Source of the DNA: Cercis canadensis
Lineage: Eukaryota; Streptophyta; Magnoliopsida; Fabales; Fabaceae
Direction of reading: 5' to 3'
DNA length: 64,000 nucleotides
NCBI GenBank assembly: GCA_003255065.1
Contig: QAOA01000533.1
Location: 351,149-415,148 of the forward strand
A program made the translations under genes and the position numbers. A model generated the notes under the pieces. It had not been told where the DNA came from and ran no database searches. It saw only the letters and a list, made by a program, of their open reading frames with translations. Below, one piece after another: positions 38,686 through 49,489 of the stretch (its first letter is position 1; every line of letters starts with the position of its first letter).

Positions 38686-41100
38686 GTTAGAAACAGGGAT
38701 GAACCGAAACAGGGCCCTGGGCCAGATATAGTGACTCACCAGGAAACTATCCAGCCCCAGATACAGTGAACCAGAAGAAAAATATCCGAGTTAGAAAAAG
38801 GGATGAACCGAAAAAGGGTCCCGGGGCAGATATAGTCACTCACCAGGAAACTGTCCAGCCCCAGATTCAGTGAACCAACAGAAAACTATCCGAGTCAGAA
38901 ACAATTAGAAACAAGGATGAACCAAAAAAAGGGTCCCGGGGCAGATATAGTGACCCACTAGGAAACTGGCCAGCCCCAGATACAGTGAACCAAAATAAAA
39001 ATATCCGAGTTAGAAACAGTTAGAAACAGGAATGAACCGAAAAGGGTCCCGGTGCAGATATAGTGACTCAACAGGAAACTGTCCAGCCCCAGGTACAATT
39101 AACCATAAGCAAAATATTCGAGTTAGGAACAGGGATGAACCGAAAACGGGTCCCGGGGCAGATATAGTGACTCACCAGGAAACTCTCCAGTCCCAGATAA
39201 AGTGAACAATAAGAAAAATATCCAAGTCAGAATCAGGGATGAACCGAAAAAGGGTCCCGGGGCAAAAGCAGTGACTCACCAGGAAACTGTCCAGCCCCAG
39301 GTACAGTGAACCATAAGCAAAATATCCGAGTTAGAAACAGGGATGAACCGAAAATGGGTCCCGGGGCAGATATAGTGACTCACCAGGAAACTATCCAGCC
39401 CCAGATACAGTGAACCATGAGAAAAATATCCGATTTAGAAAAAGTTAGAAACAGGGATGAACCGAAAACAGGTCCCGGGGCAGATATAATGACTCACAAG
39501 GAAATTGTCGAGTCCCAGATAAAATGAACCATATGAAAAATATCCGTGTTAGAAACAGGGATGAACCGAAATAAGACCCTGGGCCAAATATAGTGACTCG
39601 CCAGGAAACTATCCAACCCCAGATACAGTGAACCAGAAGAAAAATATCCGAGTCAGAATCAGGGATAAACAGAAAAAGGGTCTCGGGGCAGATGCAGTGA
39701 CTCACCAGGAAACTTTCCAGCCCCAGGTACAATGAACCATAAGCAAAATATCCGAGTTAGAAACAGGGATGAACCGAAAACGGGTCTCGGGGCAGATATA
39801 GTGACTCACGAGAAATCTGTACAGTCCGAGATACAGTGAACTATAAGAAAAATGTCCGAGTTAGAAACATTTAGAAACAGGGATGAAACGAAACAAGGTC
39901 CCGGGGCAGATATAGTGACTCACCAGGAAACTGTCCAGCCCCAGATACAGTGAACCAAAAGAAAAATATCCGAGTTAGAAACAGGGATGAACCGAAACAG
40001 GACCCTGGGCCAGATATAGTGACTCACCAGGAAACTATCCATCCCCAGATACAGTGAACCAGAAGAAAAATATCCGAGTTAGAAAAAGGGATGAACTGAA
40101 AAAGGATCCCAGGGCAGATATAGTCACTCACCAGGAAACTGTCCAGCCCCAGATTCAGTGAACCAACAGAAAACTATCCGAGTCAGAAACAATTAGAAAC
40201 AACGATGAACCAAAAAAGGGTCCCGGGACAGATATAGTGACCCACCAGGAAACTGTCCAGCCCCAGATACAGTGAACCAAAATAAAAATATCCGAGTTAG
40301 AAACAGTTAGAAACAGGGATGAACCGAAAAGGGTCCCGGTGCAGATATAGTGACTCAACAGGAAACTGTCCAGCCCCAGGTACAATTAACCATAAGCAAA
40401 ATATTCGAGTTAGGAACAGGGATAAACCGAAAACGGGTCCCGGGGCAGATATAGTGACTCACCAGGAAACTGTCCAGTCCCAGATAAAGTGAACAATAAG
40501 AAAAATATCCGAGTCAGAATCAGGGATGAACCGAAAAAGGGTCCCGGGGCAGATGCAGTGACTCACCAGGAAACTGTCCAGCCCAAGGTACAGTGAACCA
40601 TAAGCAAAATATCCGAGTTAGAAACAGGGATGAACCGAAAACGGGTCCCGGGGCAGATAAAGTGACTCACCAGGAAACTGTCCAGTCCCAGATAAAGTGA
40701 ACAATAAGAAAAATATACGAGTCAGAATCAGAGATGAATCGAAAAAGGGTCCCGGGGCAGATGCAGTGACTCACCAGGAAACTGTCCATCCCCAGGTACA
40801 GTGAACTATAAGCAAAATATCAGAGTTAGAAACAGGGATGAACCGAAAACAGGTTCCGGGGCAGATATAGTGACTCACCAGGAAACTGTCTATCCCCAGA
40901 TAAAGTAAACCATAAGAAACATATCCGCGTTAGAAAAAGTTAGAAGCAGGGATGAACCGAAAACAGGTCCCGGGGCAGATATAATGACTCACCAGGAAAT
41001 TGTCGAGTCCCAGATAAAATAAACCATCAGGAAAATATCCGAGTCAGAAACAGGGATGAACCGAAAAAGGGTCCCGGATTAGAAACAGGGATGAACCGAA
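38686..41100 (+). repeat. HOR-A domain between the homogenised block and HOR-B
   Basis: Begins with A5 at 38686, A6 at 38790 and an A7/A8 hybrid at 38894. A1 markers follow near 39121 and 40410. It ends at a broken monomer (41043-41078), after which HOR-B types take over. Confidence 0.75.
41043..41078 (+). repeat. Truncated monomer of about 36 bp
   Basis: GTCAGAAACAGGGATG runs to GGGTCCCGG and is followed at once by ATTAGAAACAGGGATGAACC, the start of another monomer. It sits at the change from HOR-A to HOR-B and could be the scar of the exchange that joined the two domains. Confidence 0.82.
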
Positions 41101-42319
41101 AAAGGGTCCCGGGGCAGATATAGTAATTCACCAGGAAACTGTCCAGCCCCAGGTACAGTGAACCATAAGCAAAATATCCGAGTTAGAAATAGGGATGAAC
41201 CGAAACAGGGCCCTGGGCCAGATACAGTGACTCACCAAGAAACTGTCCAGCCCCAGATACAATGAACCAAAAGAAAAATATCCGAGTTACAAATAGTTAG
41301 AAACAGGGACGCACCGAAAAAGGGTCCCGGGGCAGATATAGTGTGTCACCAGGAAACTGTCCAGTCCCAGATATAGGGAACCGTAAGAAAAATATCTGAC
41401 TCAGATACATGGAGGAACCGAAACAGGGTCCTGGGCCAGATATAGTGACTCACCAGGAAACTGTCCAACCCCGGATAAAGTGATCCATAAGAAAAATATC
41501 CGAGTCAGAAACAGGGATGAACCGAAACAGGGTCCCGGGGCAGATATAGTGACTCACCAGGAAACTGTCTAGCCCCAGATACTGTGAACCATAAGAAAGA
41601 TATCCGAGTTAGAAACAGGGATTAACTGAAAACGGGTCCCAGGGCAGATATAATGACTAACCAGGAAACTGTCCAGCCCCACATACAGTGAACCATAAGC
41701 AAAATATCCGAGTCAGAAACAGGGATGAACCGAAACAGGGCCCTGGGCCAGATATAGTGACTCACCAGGAAACTATCCAGCCCCAGATACAGTGAACTAG
41801 AAGAAAAATATCCGAGTTAGAAACAGGGATGAACCGAAACAGGGTCCTGGGGCAGATATAGTGACTCACCAGGAAACTGTCTATCCCCAGATACAGTAAA
41901 CCATAAGAAACATATCCGAGTTAGAAACAGTTAGAAACTGGGATGAACCGAAAACGGGTCCCGGGACAGATATAGTGACTTACCAGAATTCTGTACAGTC
42001 CGAGATACAGTGAACTATAAGAAAAATGTTCGAGTTAGAAACACTTAGAAACAGGGATGAAACGAAACAGGGTCCTGGGGCAGATATAGTGACTCACTAG
42101 GAAACTGTCCTACCCCAAATACAGTGAACCAAAAGAAAAATATCCGAGTTAGAAACAGGGATGAACCGAAACAGGGCCCTGGGCCAGATATAGTGACTCA
42201 CCAGGAAACTATCCAGCCCCAGATACAGTGAACCAGAAGAAAAATATCCAAGTTAGAAAAAGGGATGAACCGAAAAAGGGTCCCGGGGCAGATATAGTCA
42301 CTCTCCAGGAAACTGTCCA

Positions 42320-42375
42320 GCGCAAGATTCAGTGAACCAACAGAAAACTAAACCAGGAAACTGTCTAGCCCCAGG
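42320..42375 (+). other. Broken junction A6 to B4
   Basis: An A6 monomer end (GTGAACCAACAGAAAACTA) runs directly into AACCAGGAAACTGTCTAGCC, the middle of a B-type monomer. The region to the right (about 42360-42720) repeats the variant order seen at about 41560-41930, so a larger duplication ends here. Confidence 0.8.
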
Positions 42376-44004
42376 TACTGTGAACCATAAGAAAAATATC
42401 CGAGTTAGAAAAAGGGATTAACTGAAAACGGGTGCCGGGGCAGATATAGTGACTAACCAGGAAATTGTCCAGCCCCACATACAGTGAACCATAAGCAAAA
42501 TGTCCGAGTCAGAAACAGGGATGAACCGAAACAGGGCCCTGGGCCAGATATAGTGACTCACCAGGAAACTATCCATCCCCAGATACAGTGAACTAGAAGA
42601 AAAATATCAGAGTTAGAAACAGGGATGAACCGAAACAGGGTCCTGGGGCAGATATAGTGACTCACCAGGAAACTGTCTATCCCCAGATACAGTAAACCAT
42701 AAGAAACATATCCGAGTTAGAAACAGTTAGAAACAGGGATGAACCGAAAACGGGTCCCGGGGCAGATATAGTGACTCACCAGAAAACTGTCCAGCCCCAG
42801 ATACAGTGAACCATAAGAAAAATATCCGAGTTAGAAACAGGGATGAACCGAAAACGGGTCCCGGGGCAGATATAGTGACTCACCAGGAAACTGTCCAGCC
42901 CCAGATACAGTGAACCATAAGAAAAATATCCGAGTTAGAAACAGGGATGAACCGAAAAAGGGTCCCGGGGCAGATATAGTGACTAACCAGGAAACTGTCC
43001 AGCACCACATATAGTGAACCATAAGCAAAATATCCAAGTCAGAAACAGGGATGAACCGAAACAGGGCCCTGGGCCAGATATAGTGACTCACCAGGAATCT
43101 ATCCAGCCCCAGATACAGTGAACTAGAAGAAAAATATCTGAGTTAGAAACAGGGATGAACCGAAACAGGGTCCCAGGGTAGATATAGCGACTCACCAGGA
43201 AACTGTCTAGCCCCAGGTACTGTGAACCATAAGAAAAATATCCGAGTTAAAAACAAGGATTAACTGAAAACGGGTCCCGGGGCAGATATAGTGACTAACC
43301 AGGAAACTGTCCAGCCCCACATACAGTGAACCATAAGCAAAATATCCGAGCCAGAAACAAGGATGAACCGAAACAGGGCCCTGGGCCAGATAAAGTGACT
43401 CACCAGGAATCTACCCAGCCTCAGATACAGTGAACTAGAAGAAAAATATCAGAGATAGAAACAGAGATGAACCGAAACAGGGTCCTGGGGCAAATATAGT
43501 GACTCACCAGGAAACTGTCTATCCCCAGATACAGTAAACCACAAGAAACATATTCGAGTTAGAAACAGTTAGAAACAGGGATGAACCGAAAACGGGTCCC
43601 GGGGCAGATATAGTGACTCACCAGAAATCTGTACAGTCCGAGATACAGTGAACTATAAGAAAAATGTCCAAGTTAGAAACATTTAGAAACAGGGATGAAA
43701 CGAAACAGGGTCCCGGGGCAGATATAGTGACTCACCAGGAAACTATCCAGTCCCAGATAAAGTGAACAATAAGAAAAATATCCGAGTCAGAATCAGGGAT
43801 GAACCGAAAAAGGGTCCGGGGCAGATATAGTGACTTACCAGGAAACTGTCCAGCCCCAGATACTGTTGACCATAAGAAAAATATCCGAGTTAGAAACAGG
43901 GATGAACCGAAAAGGGGTCCCGGGGCAGATATAGTGACACACCAGGAAACTATCCAGCCCCAGGTACAGTGAACCATAAGCAAAATATCCGAGTTAGAAA
44001 CAGT

Positions 44005-44036
44005 GATGAACCGAAACAGGGATGAACCGAAACAGG
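44005..44036 (+). repeat. 16-bp slippage duplication inside a monomer
   Basis: GATGAACCGAAACAGG at 44005 is repeated at once at 44021, then GGCCCTGGGCC follows. It is a simple replication-slippage product at the start of a B10-type monomer. Confidence 0.85.
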
Positions 44037-44112
44037 GCCCTGGGCCAGATACAGTGACTCACCAAGAAACTGTCCAGCCCCAGATACAGTGAACCCAAAG
44101 AAAAATATCCGA

Positions 44113-45181
44113 GTTAGAAATAGTTAGAAATAGGGACGAACAGAAAAAGGGTCCCGGGGCAGATATAGTGTGTCACCAGGAAACTGTCCAGTCCCAGATA
44201 CAGGAACCGTAAGAAAAATATCTGAGTCAGATACATGGAGGAACCGAAATAGGGTCCTGGGCCAGATATAGTAACTCACCAGGAAACTGTCCAGCCCCAG
44301 ATAAAGTGATCCATAAGAAAAATATCCGAGTCAGAAACAGGGATGAACCGAAACAGGGCCCTGGGCCAGATATAGTGACTCACCAGGAAACTATCCAGCC
44401 CCAGATACAGTGAACCAGAAGAAAAATATCCGAGTTAGAAACAGGGATGAACCGAAACAGGGTCCCGGGGCAGATATAGTGACTCACCAGGAAACTGTCT
44501 AGCCCCAGGTACTGTGAACCATAAGAAAAATATCCGAGTTAGAAACAGGGATTAACTGAAAACGGGTCCCGGGGAAGTTATAGTGACAAACCAGGAAACT
44601 GTCCAGCCCCACATACAGTGAACAATAAGCAAAATATCCGAGCCAGAAACAAGGATGAACCGAAATAGGGCCCTGGGCCAGATATAGTGACCCACCAGGA
44701 ATCTATCCAGCTTCAGATACAGTGAACTAGAAGAAAAATATCAGAGTTAGAAACAGAGATGAACCGAAACAGGGTCCTGGGGCAGATATAGTGACTCACC
44801 AGGAAATTGTCTATCCCCAGATACAGTAAACCACATGAAACATATCCGAGTTAGAAACAGTTAGAAACAGGGATGAACCGAAAACGGGTCCCGGGGCAGA
44901 TATAGTGACTCACCAGAAATCTGTACAGCCCGAGATACAGTTAACTATAAGAAAAATGTCCGAGTTAGAAACATTTAGAAACAGGGATGAAACGAAACAG
45001 GGTCCCGGGGCAGATATAGTGACTCACCAGGAAACTGTCCAGCCCCAGTTGCAGTGAACCAAAAGAAAAATATCCGAGTTAGAAACAGGGATGAACCGAA
45101 ACAGGGCCCTGGGCCCGATACAGTGACTCACCAAGAAACTGTCCAGCCCCAGATACGGTGAACCAAAAGAAAAATATCCGA
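44113..45181 (+). repeat. HOR-B reference unit (10 monomers, 1069 bp)
   Basis: Monomer starts are 44113, 44226, 44330, 44434, 44538, 44642, 44746, 44850, 44964 and 45078. The order is: B1 AGTGTGTCACC with GGAACCGTAAG; B2 CAGATACATGGAGG with AAAGTGATCC; B3 GTCAGAAACAGG with CCCTGGGCC; B4 CTGTCTAGCCCC with GGTACTGTGAACC; B5 GGATTAACTGAAAAC with CCCCACATACAGTG; B6 CCCTGGGCC with GAACTAGAAG and ATCAGA; B7 GGTCCTGGGG with CTGTCTATCCCC and AACATATCC; B8 GTTAGAAACAGTTAGAAAC with AATCTGTACAGCCCG; B9 GATGAAACG, as A4; B10 CCCTGGGCC (here CCCGATACAG) with CACCAAGAAAC. The B2 marker recurs exactly 1070 bp later (44226 to 45296). B8-B9 are near homologues of A3-A4. Confidence 0.88.
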
Positions 45182-46031
45182 GTTAGAAATAGTTAGAAAT
45201 AGGGAGGAACCGAAAAAGGGTCCCGGGGCAGATATAGTGTGTCACCAGGAAACTGTCCAGTCCCAGATACAGGGAACCGTAAGAAAAATATCTGAGTCAG
45301 ATACATGGAGGAAGCGAAATAGGGTCCTGGGCCAGATATAGTAACTCACCAGGAAACTGTCCAGGCCCAGATAAAGTGATCCATAAGAAAAATATCCGAG
45401 TCAGAAATAGGGATGAACCGAAAAGGGCCCTGGGCCAGATATAGTGACTCACCAGAAAACTATCCAGCCCCAGATACAGTGAACCAGAAGAAAAATATCC
45501 GAGTTAGAAACAGGGATGAACCGAAACAGGGTCCCGGGGCAGATATAGTGACTCACCAGGAAACTGTCTAGCCCCAGGTACTGTGAACCATAAGTGAAAT
45601 ATCCGACTTAGAAACAGGGATTAACTGAAAACGGGTCCCGGGGCAGATATAGTGACTAACCAAGAAACTGTCCAGCCCCACATACAGTGAACCATAAGCA
45701 AAATATCCGAGTCAGAAACAGGGATGAACCGAAACAGGGCCCTGGGCCAGATATAGTGACTCACCAGGAAACTATCCAGCCCCAGATACAGTGAACTAGA
45801 AGAAAAATATCCGAGTTAGAAACAGGGATGAACCGAAACAGGGTCCCGGGGCAGATATAGTGACTCACCAGAAATCTGTACAGTCCGAGATACAGTGAAC
45901 TATAAGAAAAATGTCCGAGTTAGAAACATTTAGGAACAGGGATGAAACGAAACAGGGTCCAGGGCAGATATAGTGACTCACCAAGAAACTGTCCAGCCCC
46001 AGATACAGTGAACCAAAAGAAAAATATCCGA
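45182..46031 (+). repeat. HOR-B copy, shortened (850 bp)
   Basis: Runs from one B1 start (45182) to the next (46032). It follows B1 to B6 in order, then passes quickly to an A3/B8-type and a B9-type monomer. Around 45960-46000 a B9-like beginning (GATGAAACG) continues as a B10-like end (CACCAAGAAAC). The shortfall of about 220 bp against the full unit equals one 104-bp plus one 114-bp monomer and a small remainder. Confidence 0.8.
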
Positions 46032-46457
46032 GTTAGAAATAGTTAGAAACGGGGATGAACCGAAAAAGGGTCCCGGGGCAGATATAGTGTGTCACCAGGA
46101 AACTGTCCAGTCCCAGATACAGGGAACCGTAATAAAAATATCTGAGTCAGATACATGGAGGAACTGAAATAGGGTCCTGGGCCAGATATAGTAACTCAAC
46201 AGGAAACTGTCCAGCCCCAGATAAAGTGATCCATGAGAAAAATATCCTAGTCAGAAACAGGAATGAACCGAAACAGGGCCCTGGGCCAGATATAGTGACT
46301 CAGCAGGAAACTATCCAGCCCCAGATACAGTGAACCAGAAGAAAAATATCCGAGTTAGAAACAGGGATGAACCGAAACAGTGTCCCGGGGCAGATATAGT
46401 GACTCACCAGGAAACTGTCTAGCGCCAAGTACTGTGAACCATAAGCAAAATATCCGA

Positions 46458-47103
46458 GTCAGAAACAGGGATGAACCGAAACAGGACCCTGGGCCAGATT
46501 TAGTGACTCACCAGGAAACTATCCAGCCCCAGATACAGTGAACTAGAATAAAAATATCAGAGTTAGAAACAGGGATGAACCGAAACAGGGTCCTGGGGCA
46601 GATATAGTGACTCACCAGGAAACTGTCTATCCCCAGATACAGTAAACCATAAGAAACATATCCGAGTTAGAAACAGTTAGAAACAGGGATGAACCGAAAA
46701 CAAGGTCCCGTGGCAGGTATAGTGACTCACCAGGAAACTGTCCAGCCCCACATACAGTGAACCATAAGCAAAATATCCGAGTCAGAAACAGAGATGAACC
46801 GAAACAGGACCCTGGGCCAGATATAGTGACTCACCAGGAAACTATCCAGCCCCAGATACAGTGAACTAGAATAAAAATATCAAGTTAGAAACAGGGATGA
46901 ACCGAAACAGGGTCCTGGGGCAGATATAGTGACTCACCAGGAAACTGTCTATCCCCAGATACAGTAAACCATAAGAAACATATCCGAGTTAGAAACAGTT
47001 AGAAACAGGGATGAACCGAAAACAGGGTCCCGTGGCAGATATAGTGACTCACCAGGAAACTGTCCAGCCCCAGATACAGTGAACCAAAAGAAAAATATCC
47101 GAG
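46458..47103 (+). repeat. Tandem duplication of a three-monomer block (about 2 x 323 bp)
   Basis: The GTCAGAAACAG start at 46458 recurs at 46781. Both copies share GAACTAGAATAAAAATATCA and the rare GTCCCGTGGCAG form. In the second copy the junction ATCAGAG is shortened to ATCAAG. The end of the second copy is approximate. Confidence 0.8.
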
Positions 47104-47536
47104 TTAGAAACAGGGATGAACCGAAACAGGGCCCTGGGCCAGATATAATGACTCACCAGGAAACTATCCAGTCCCAGATACAATGAACCAGAAGAAAATT
47201 ATCCGAGTTAGAAAAAAGAATGAACCGAAAAGGTTCCCGGGCAGATATAGTCACTCACCAGGAAACTGTCCAGCCCCAGAATCAGTGAACCAACAGAAAA
47301 CTATCCGAGTCAGAAACAGTTAGAAACAAGGATGAACCGAAAAAGGGTCCCGGGGCAGATATAGTGACTCACTAGGAATCTGTCCAGTCCTAGATAGAGT
47401 GAATTATAAGAAAAATATCCGAGTTAGAAACATTTAGAAACAGGGATGAACCGAAACAGGGTCCCGGGGCAGATATAGTGACTCACCAGGAAACTGTCCA
47501 GTCCCAGATACAGTGAACCATAAGAAAAATATCCGA

Positions 47537-47972
47537 GTTAGAAACAGGGATGAACCGAAAACGGGTTTCGGGGCATATACATTGACTCACCAGGAATCTG
47601 TCAAGTCCTAGATACAGTGAATTATAAGAAAAATATCCGAGTTAGAAACATTTAGAAACAGGGATGAACCGAAACAGGGTCCCGGGGCAGATATAGTGAC
47701 TCACCAGGAAACTGTCCAGCCCCAGATACAGTGAACCATAAGAAAAATATCCGAGTTAGAAACAGGGATGAACCGAAAACGGGTTTCGGGGCATATACAT
47801 TGACTCACCAGGAATCTGTCAAGTCCTAGATACAGTGAATTATAAGAAAAATATCCGAGTTAGAAACATTTAGAAACAGGGATGAACCGAAACAGGGTCC
47901 CGGGGCAGATATAGTGACTCTCCAGGAAACTGTCCAGCCCCAGATACAGTGAACCATAAGAAAAATATCCGA
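47537..47972 (+). repeat. Tandem duplication of a two-monomer block (2 x 218 bp)
   Basis: Copies 47537-47754 and 47755-47972 each hold one 104-bp and one 114-bp monomer. They share the private variant GGGTTTCGGGGCATATACATT and GAATCTGTCAAGTCCTAG. The only difference I see is CTCACCAGG in the first copy against CTCTCCAGG in the second. Confidence 0.9.
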
Positions 47973-48921
47973 GTTAGAAAAAGTTAGAAACAGGGATGAA
48001 CCGAAAACTGGTCCCGGGGCAGATATAATGACTCACCAGGAAATTGTCGAGTCCCAGATAAAATGAACCATAAGAAAAATATCCAATCAGAAATAGGGAT
48101 GAACCGAAAAAGGGTCCCGGGGCAGATATAGTGACTCACCAGGAAACTGTCCAGCCCCAGATACTGTGGACCATAAGAAAAATATCCGAGTTAGAAACAG
48201 GGATGCACCGAAAATGGGTCCCGGGGCAGATATAGTGACTCACCAGGAAACTATCCAGTCCCAGATAAAGTGAACAATAAGAAAAATATCCGAGTTAGAA
48301 TCAGGGATGAACCGAAACAGGGTCCCGGGGCAGATATAGTGACTCACCAGGAAACTGTCTAGCCCCAGATATTGTGAACCATAAGAAAAATATCCGAATT
48401 AGAAACAAGGATTAACTGAAAACAGGTCCCGGGGCGGATATAGTGACTAACCAGGAAACTGTCCAGCCCCACATACAGTGAACCATAAGCAAAATATCCG
48501 AGTCAGAAGCAGGGATGAACCGAAACAGGGCCCTGGGCCAGATATAGTGACTCACTAGGAAACTATCCAGCCCCAGATACAGTGAACTAGAAGAAAAATA
48601 TTCGAGTTAGAAAAAGGGATGAACCGAAACAGGGTCCTGGGGCAGATATAGTGACTCACCAGGAAACTGTCTATCCCCAGATACAGTAAACCATAAGAAA
48701 CATATCCGAGTTAGAAACAGTTAGAAACAGAGATGAACCGAAAACGGGTCCCGGGGCAGATATAGTGACTCACCAGAAATTTGTACGGTCCGAGATACAG
48801 TGAACTATAAGAAAAATGTCTGAGTTAGAAACATTTAGAAACAGGGATGAAACGAAACAGGGTCCCGGGGCAGATATAGTGACTCACCAAGAAACTGTCC
48901 AGCCCTAGATACAGTGAACCA

Positions 48922-48930
48922 AAAGAAAAA
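48922..48930 (+). repeat. Target site duplication, left copy
   Basis: AAAGAAAAA immediately before the transposon. It lies in the A-rich end of a satellite monomer (GTGAACCAAAAGAAAAATATC) and is repeated exactly after the element, which defines the insertion point to the base. Confidence 0.92.
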
Positions 48931-49174
48931 GGCTTAATTGCAATTTTGATCCCCTATTTTAACCACTTGAACGTTTTGGTCCCCCTTCTTTAAAAATGAA
49001 CTATTGAGTCCCTCTATATTTATAAAATGTACAATTTTAGTCCATTTATCTTTAAGTCAAAATTCCTAGGTTTATTTCAAGGTGTAAAATTCTTTGATTC
49101 ATAATCCCACCATTCAGATTGAAGGGCTACATCTTATGAACTTTCTCACTAAATTTTAGCTCGATCTAACGGTG
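48931..49174 (+). repeat. Left terminal inverted repeat of the transposon
   Basis: A 244-bp arm from GGCTTAATT to the inner motif AGCTCGATCTAACGGTG. By eye it pairs with the right arm at roughly 90% identity, with one single-base length difference in the run after GATCCCC (four C in the left arm, five in the right arm read inverted) and scattered substitutions that are densest near the loop. It includes TAGTCCATTTATCTTTAAG and TCAAAATTCCTAGGTTTATT, both mirrored in the right arm. Confidence 0.9.
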
Positions 49175-49235
49175 GGACTCAGTCCAAAATACCAAAATCA
49201 TAATTTTTCATCTAACCACAAAATTTAGACTTTTT
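49175..49235. other. Loop between the two transposon arms
   Basis: A unique 61-bp spacer between the inverted arms, very AT-rich, containing ACTCAGTCCAAAATACC and CATAATTTTTCATC. No reading frame, tRNA-like or promoter-like structure is visible. It is too short to be the remains of a transposase gene. Confidence 0.8.
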
Positions 49236-49480
49236 CACCGTTAGATCGAGCTGAAATTTAATTGGGAGATTCACAAGACGTAGTTCTTCAATCTGAACGG
49301 TGAGATTATAAATCAGAGAACTTTACACTTTGAAATAAACCTAAGAATTTTGACTTAAAGATAAATGGACTAAACTTGTACATTTTATGAATATAGAGGG
49401 ACTCAATAGTTCATTTTTAAAGAAGGGGGACTAAAACGTTCAAGTGATTAAAATAGGGGGACCAAAATTGTAATTAAGCC
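49236..49480 (-). repeat. Right terminal inverted repeat of the transposon
   Basis: A 245-bp arm, inverted relative to the left arm. It begins internally with CACCGTTAGATCGAGCT and ends with AATTAAGCC at the insertion border. Transcripts crossing the element could fold into a hairpin of about 245 bp, a form that plant genomes often process into 24-nt small RNAs. That is known of such elements in general and is not shown here. Confidence 0.9.
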
Positions 49481-49489
49481 AAAGAAAAA
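49481..49489 (+). repeat. Target site duplication, right copy
   Basis: AAAGAAAAA immediately after the transposon, identical to the left copy. Removing the element and one copy restores a normal satellite monomer junction. The lack of decay in either copy fits a fairly recent insertion, though nine bases carry little dating power. Confidence 0.92.

Larger units (their letters stand above)
1..48930 (+). repeat. Satellite DNA array, left part (104/114-bp monomers)
   Basis: Continuous head-to-tail tandem repeat with every monomer in the same orientation. The unit is 104 bp, measured directly at starts 15071 and 15175, with a 113-114-bp class made by a 10-bp duplication at the monomer start. Landmarks in each monomer are GTTAGAAACA, GATGAACCGAAA, GTCCCGGGGCAG, TGACTCACCAGGAAAC, CAGCCCCAGATACAGTGAAC and AAAAATATCCGA. 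Diagnostic variants recur in fixed order, giving the two higher-order repeats described separately. The array enters the window already under way, so its left border lies outside. I see no gene or foreign insertion in this stretch. I do not recognise the family by name. A role in centromeric or heterochromatic DNA is an inference from the class of repeat only. Confidence 0.98.
48931..49480. mobile_element. Foldback (Mutator-like) miniature inverted-repeat transposon
   Basis: A 550-bp AT-rich block unrelated to the satellite interrupts one monomer. It starts GGCTTAATTGCAATTTTG and ends CAAAATTGTAATTAAGCC, which are inverted copies. The inverted similarity continues inward for about 245 bp on each side, so nearly the whole element is one imperfect palindrome with a loop of about 61 bp. 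It is flanked by a perfect 9-bp direct repeat, AAAGAAAAA. Long terminal inverted repeats plus a 9-bp target duplication fit the Mutator (MULE) superfamily; hAT (8 bp), CACTA (3 bp) and Tc1/mariner (TA) fit less well. There is no coding capacity, so it must have been moved by a transposase from elsewhere. Superfamily assignment is inference; the insertion and its borders are seen directly. Confidence 0.93.

Noticed and set aside
48931..49480. Transposase gene or LTR retrotransposon fragment in the insertion
   Set aside because: The element is 550 bp, AT-rich and almost fully palindromic, with no reading frame of useful length. It has inverted rather than direct terminal repeats, and a 9-bp duplication where LTR elements usually give 5 bp.
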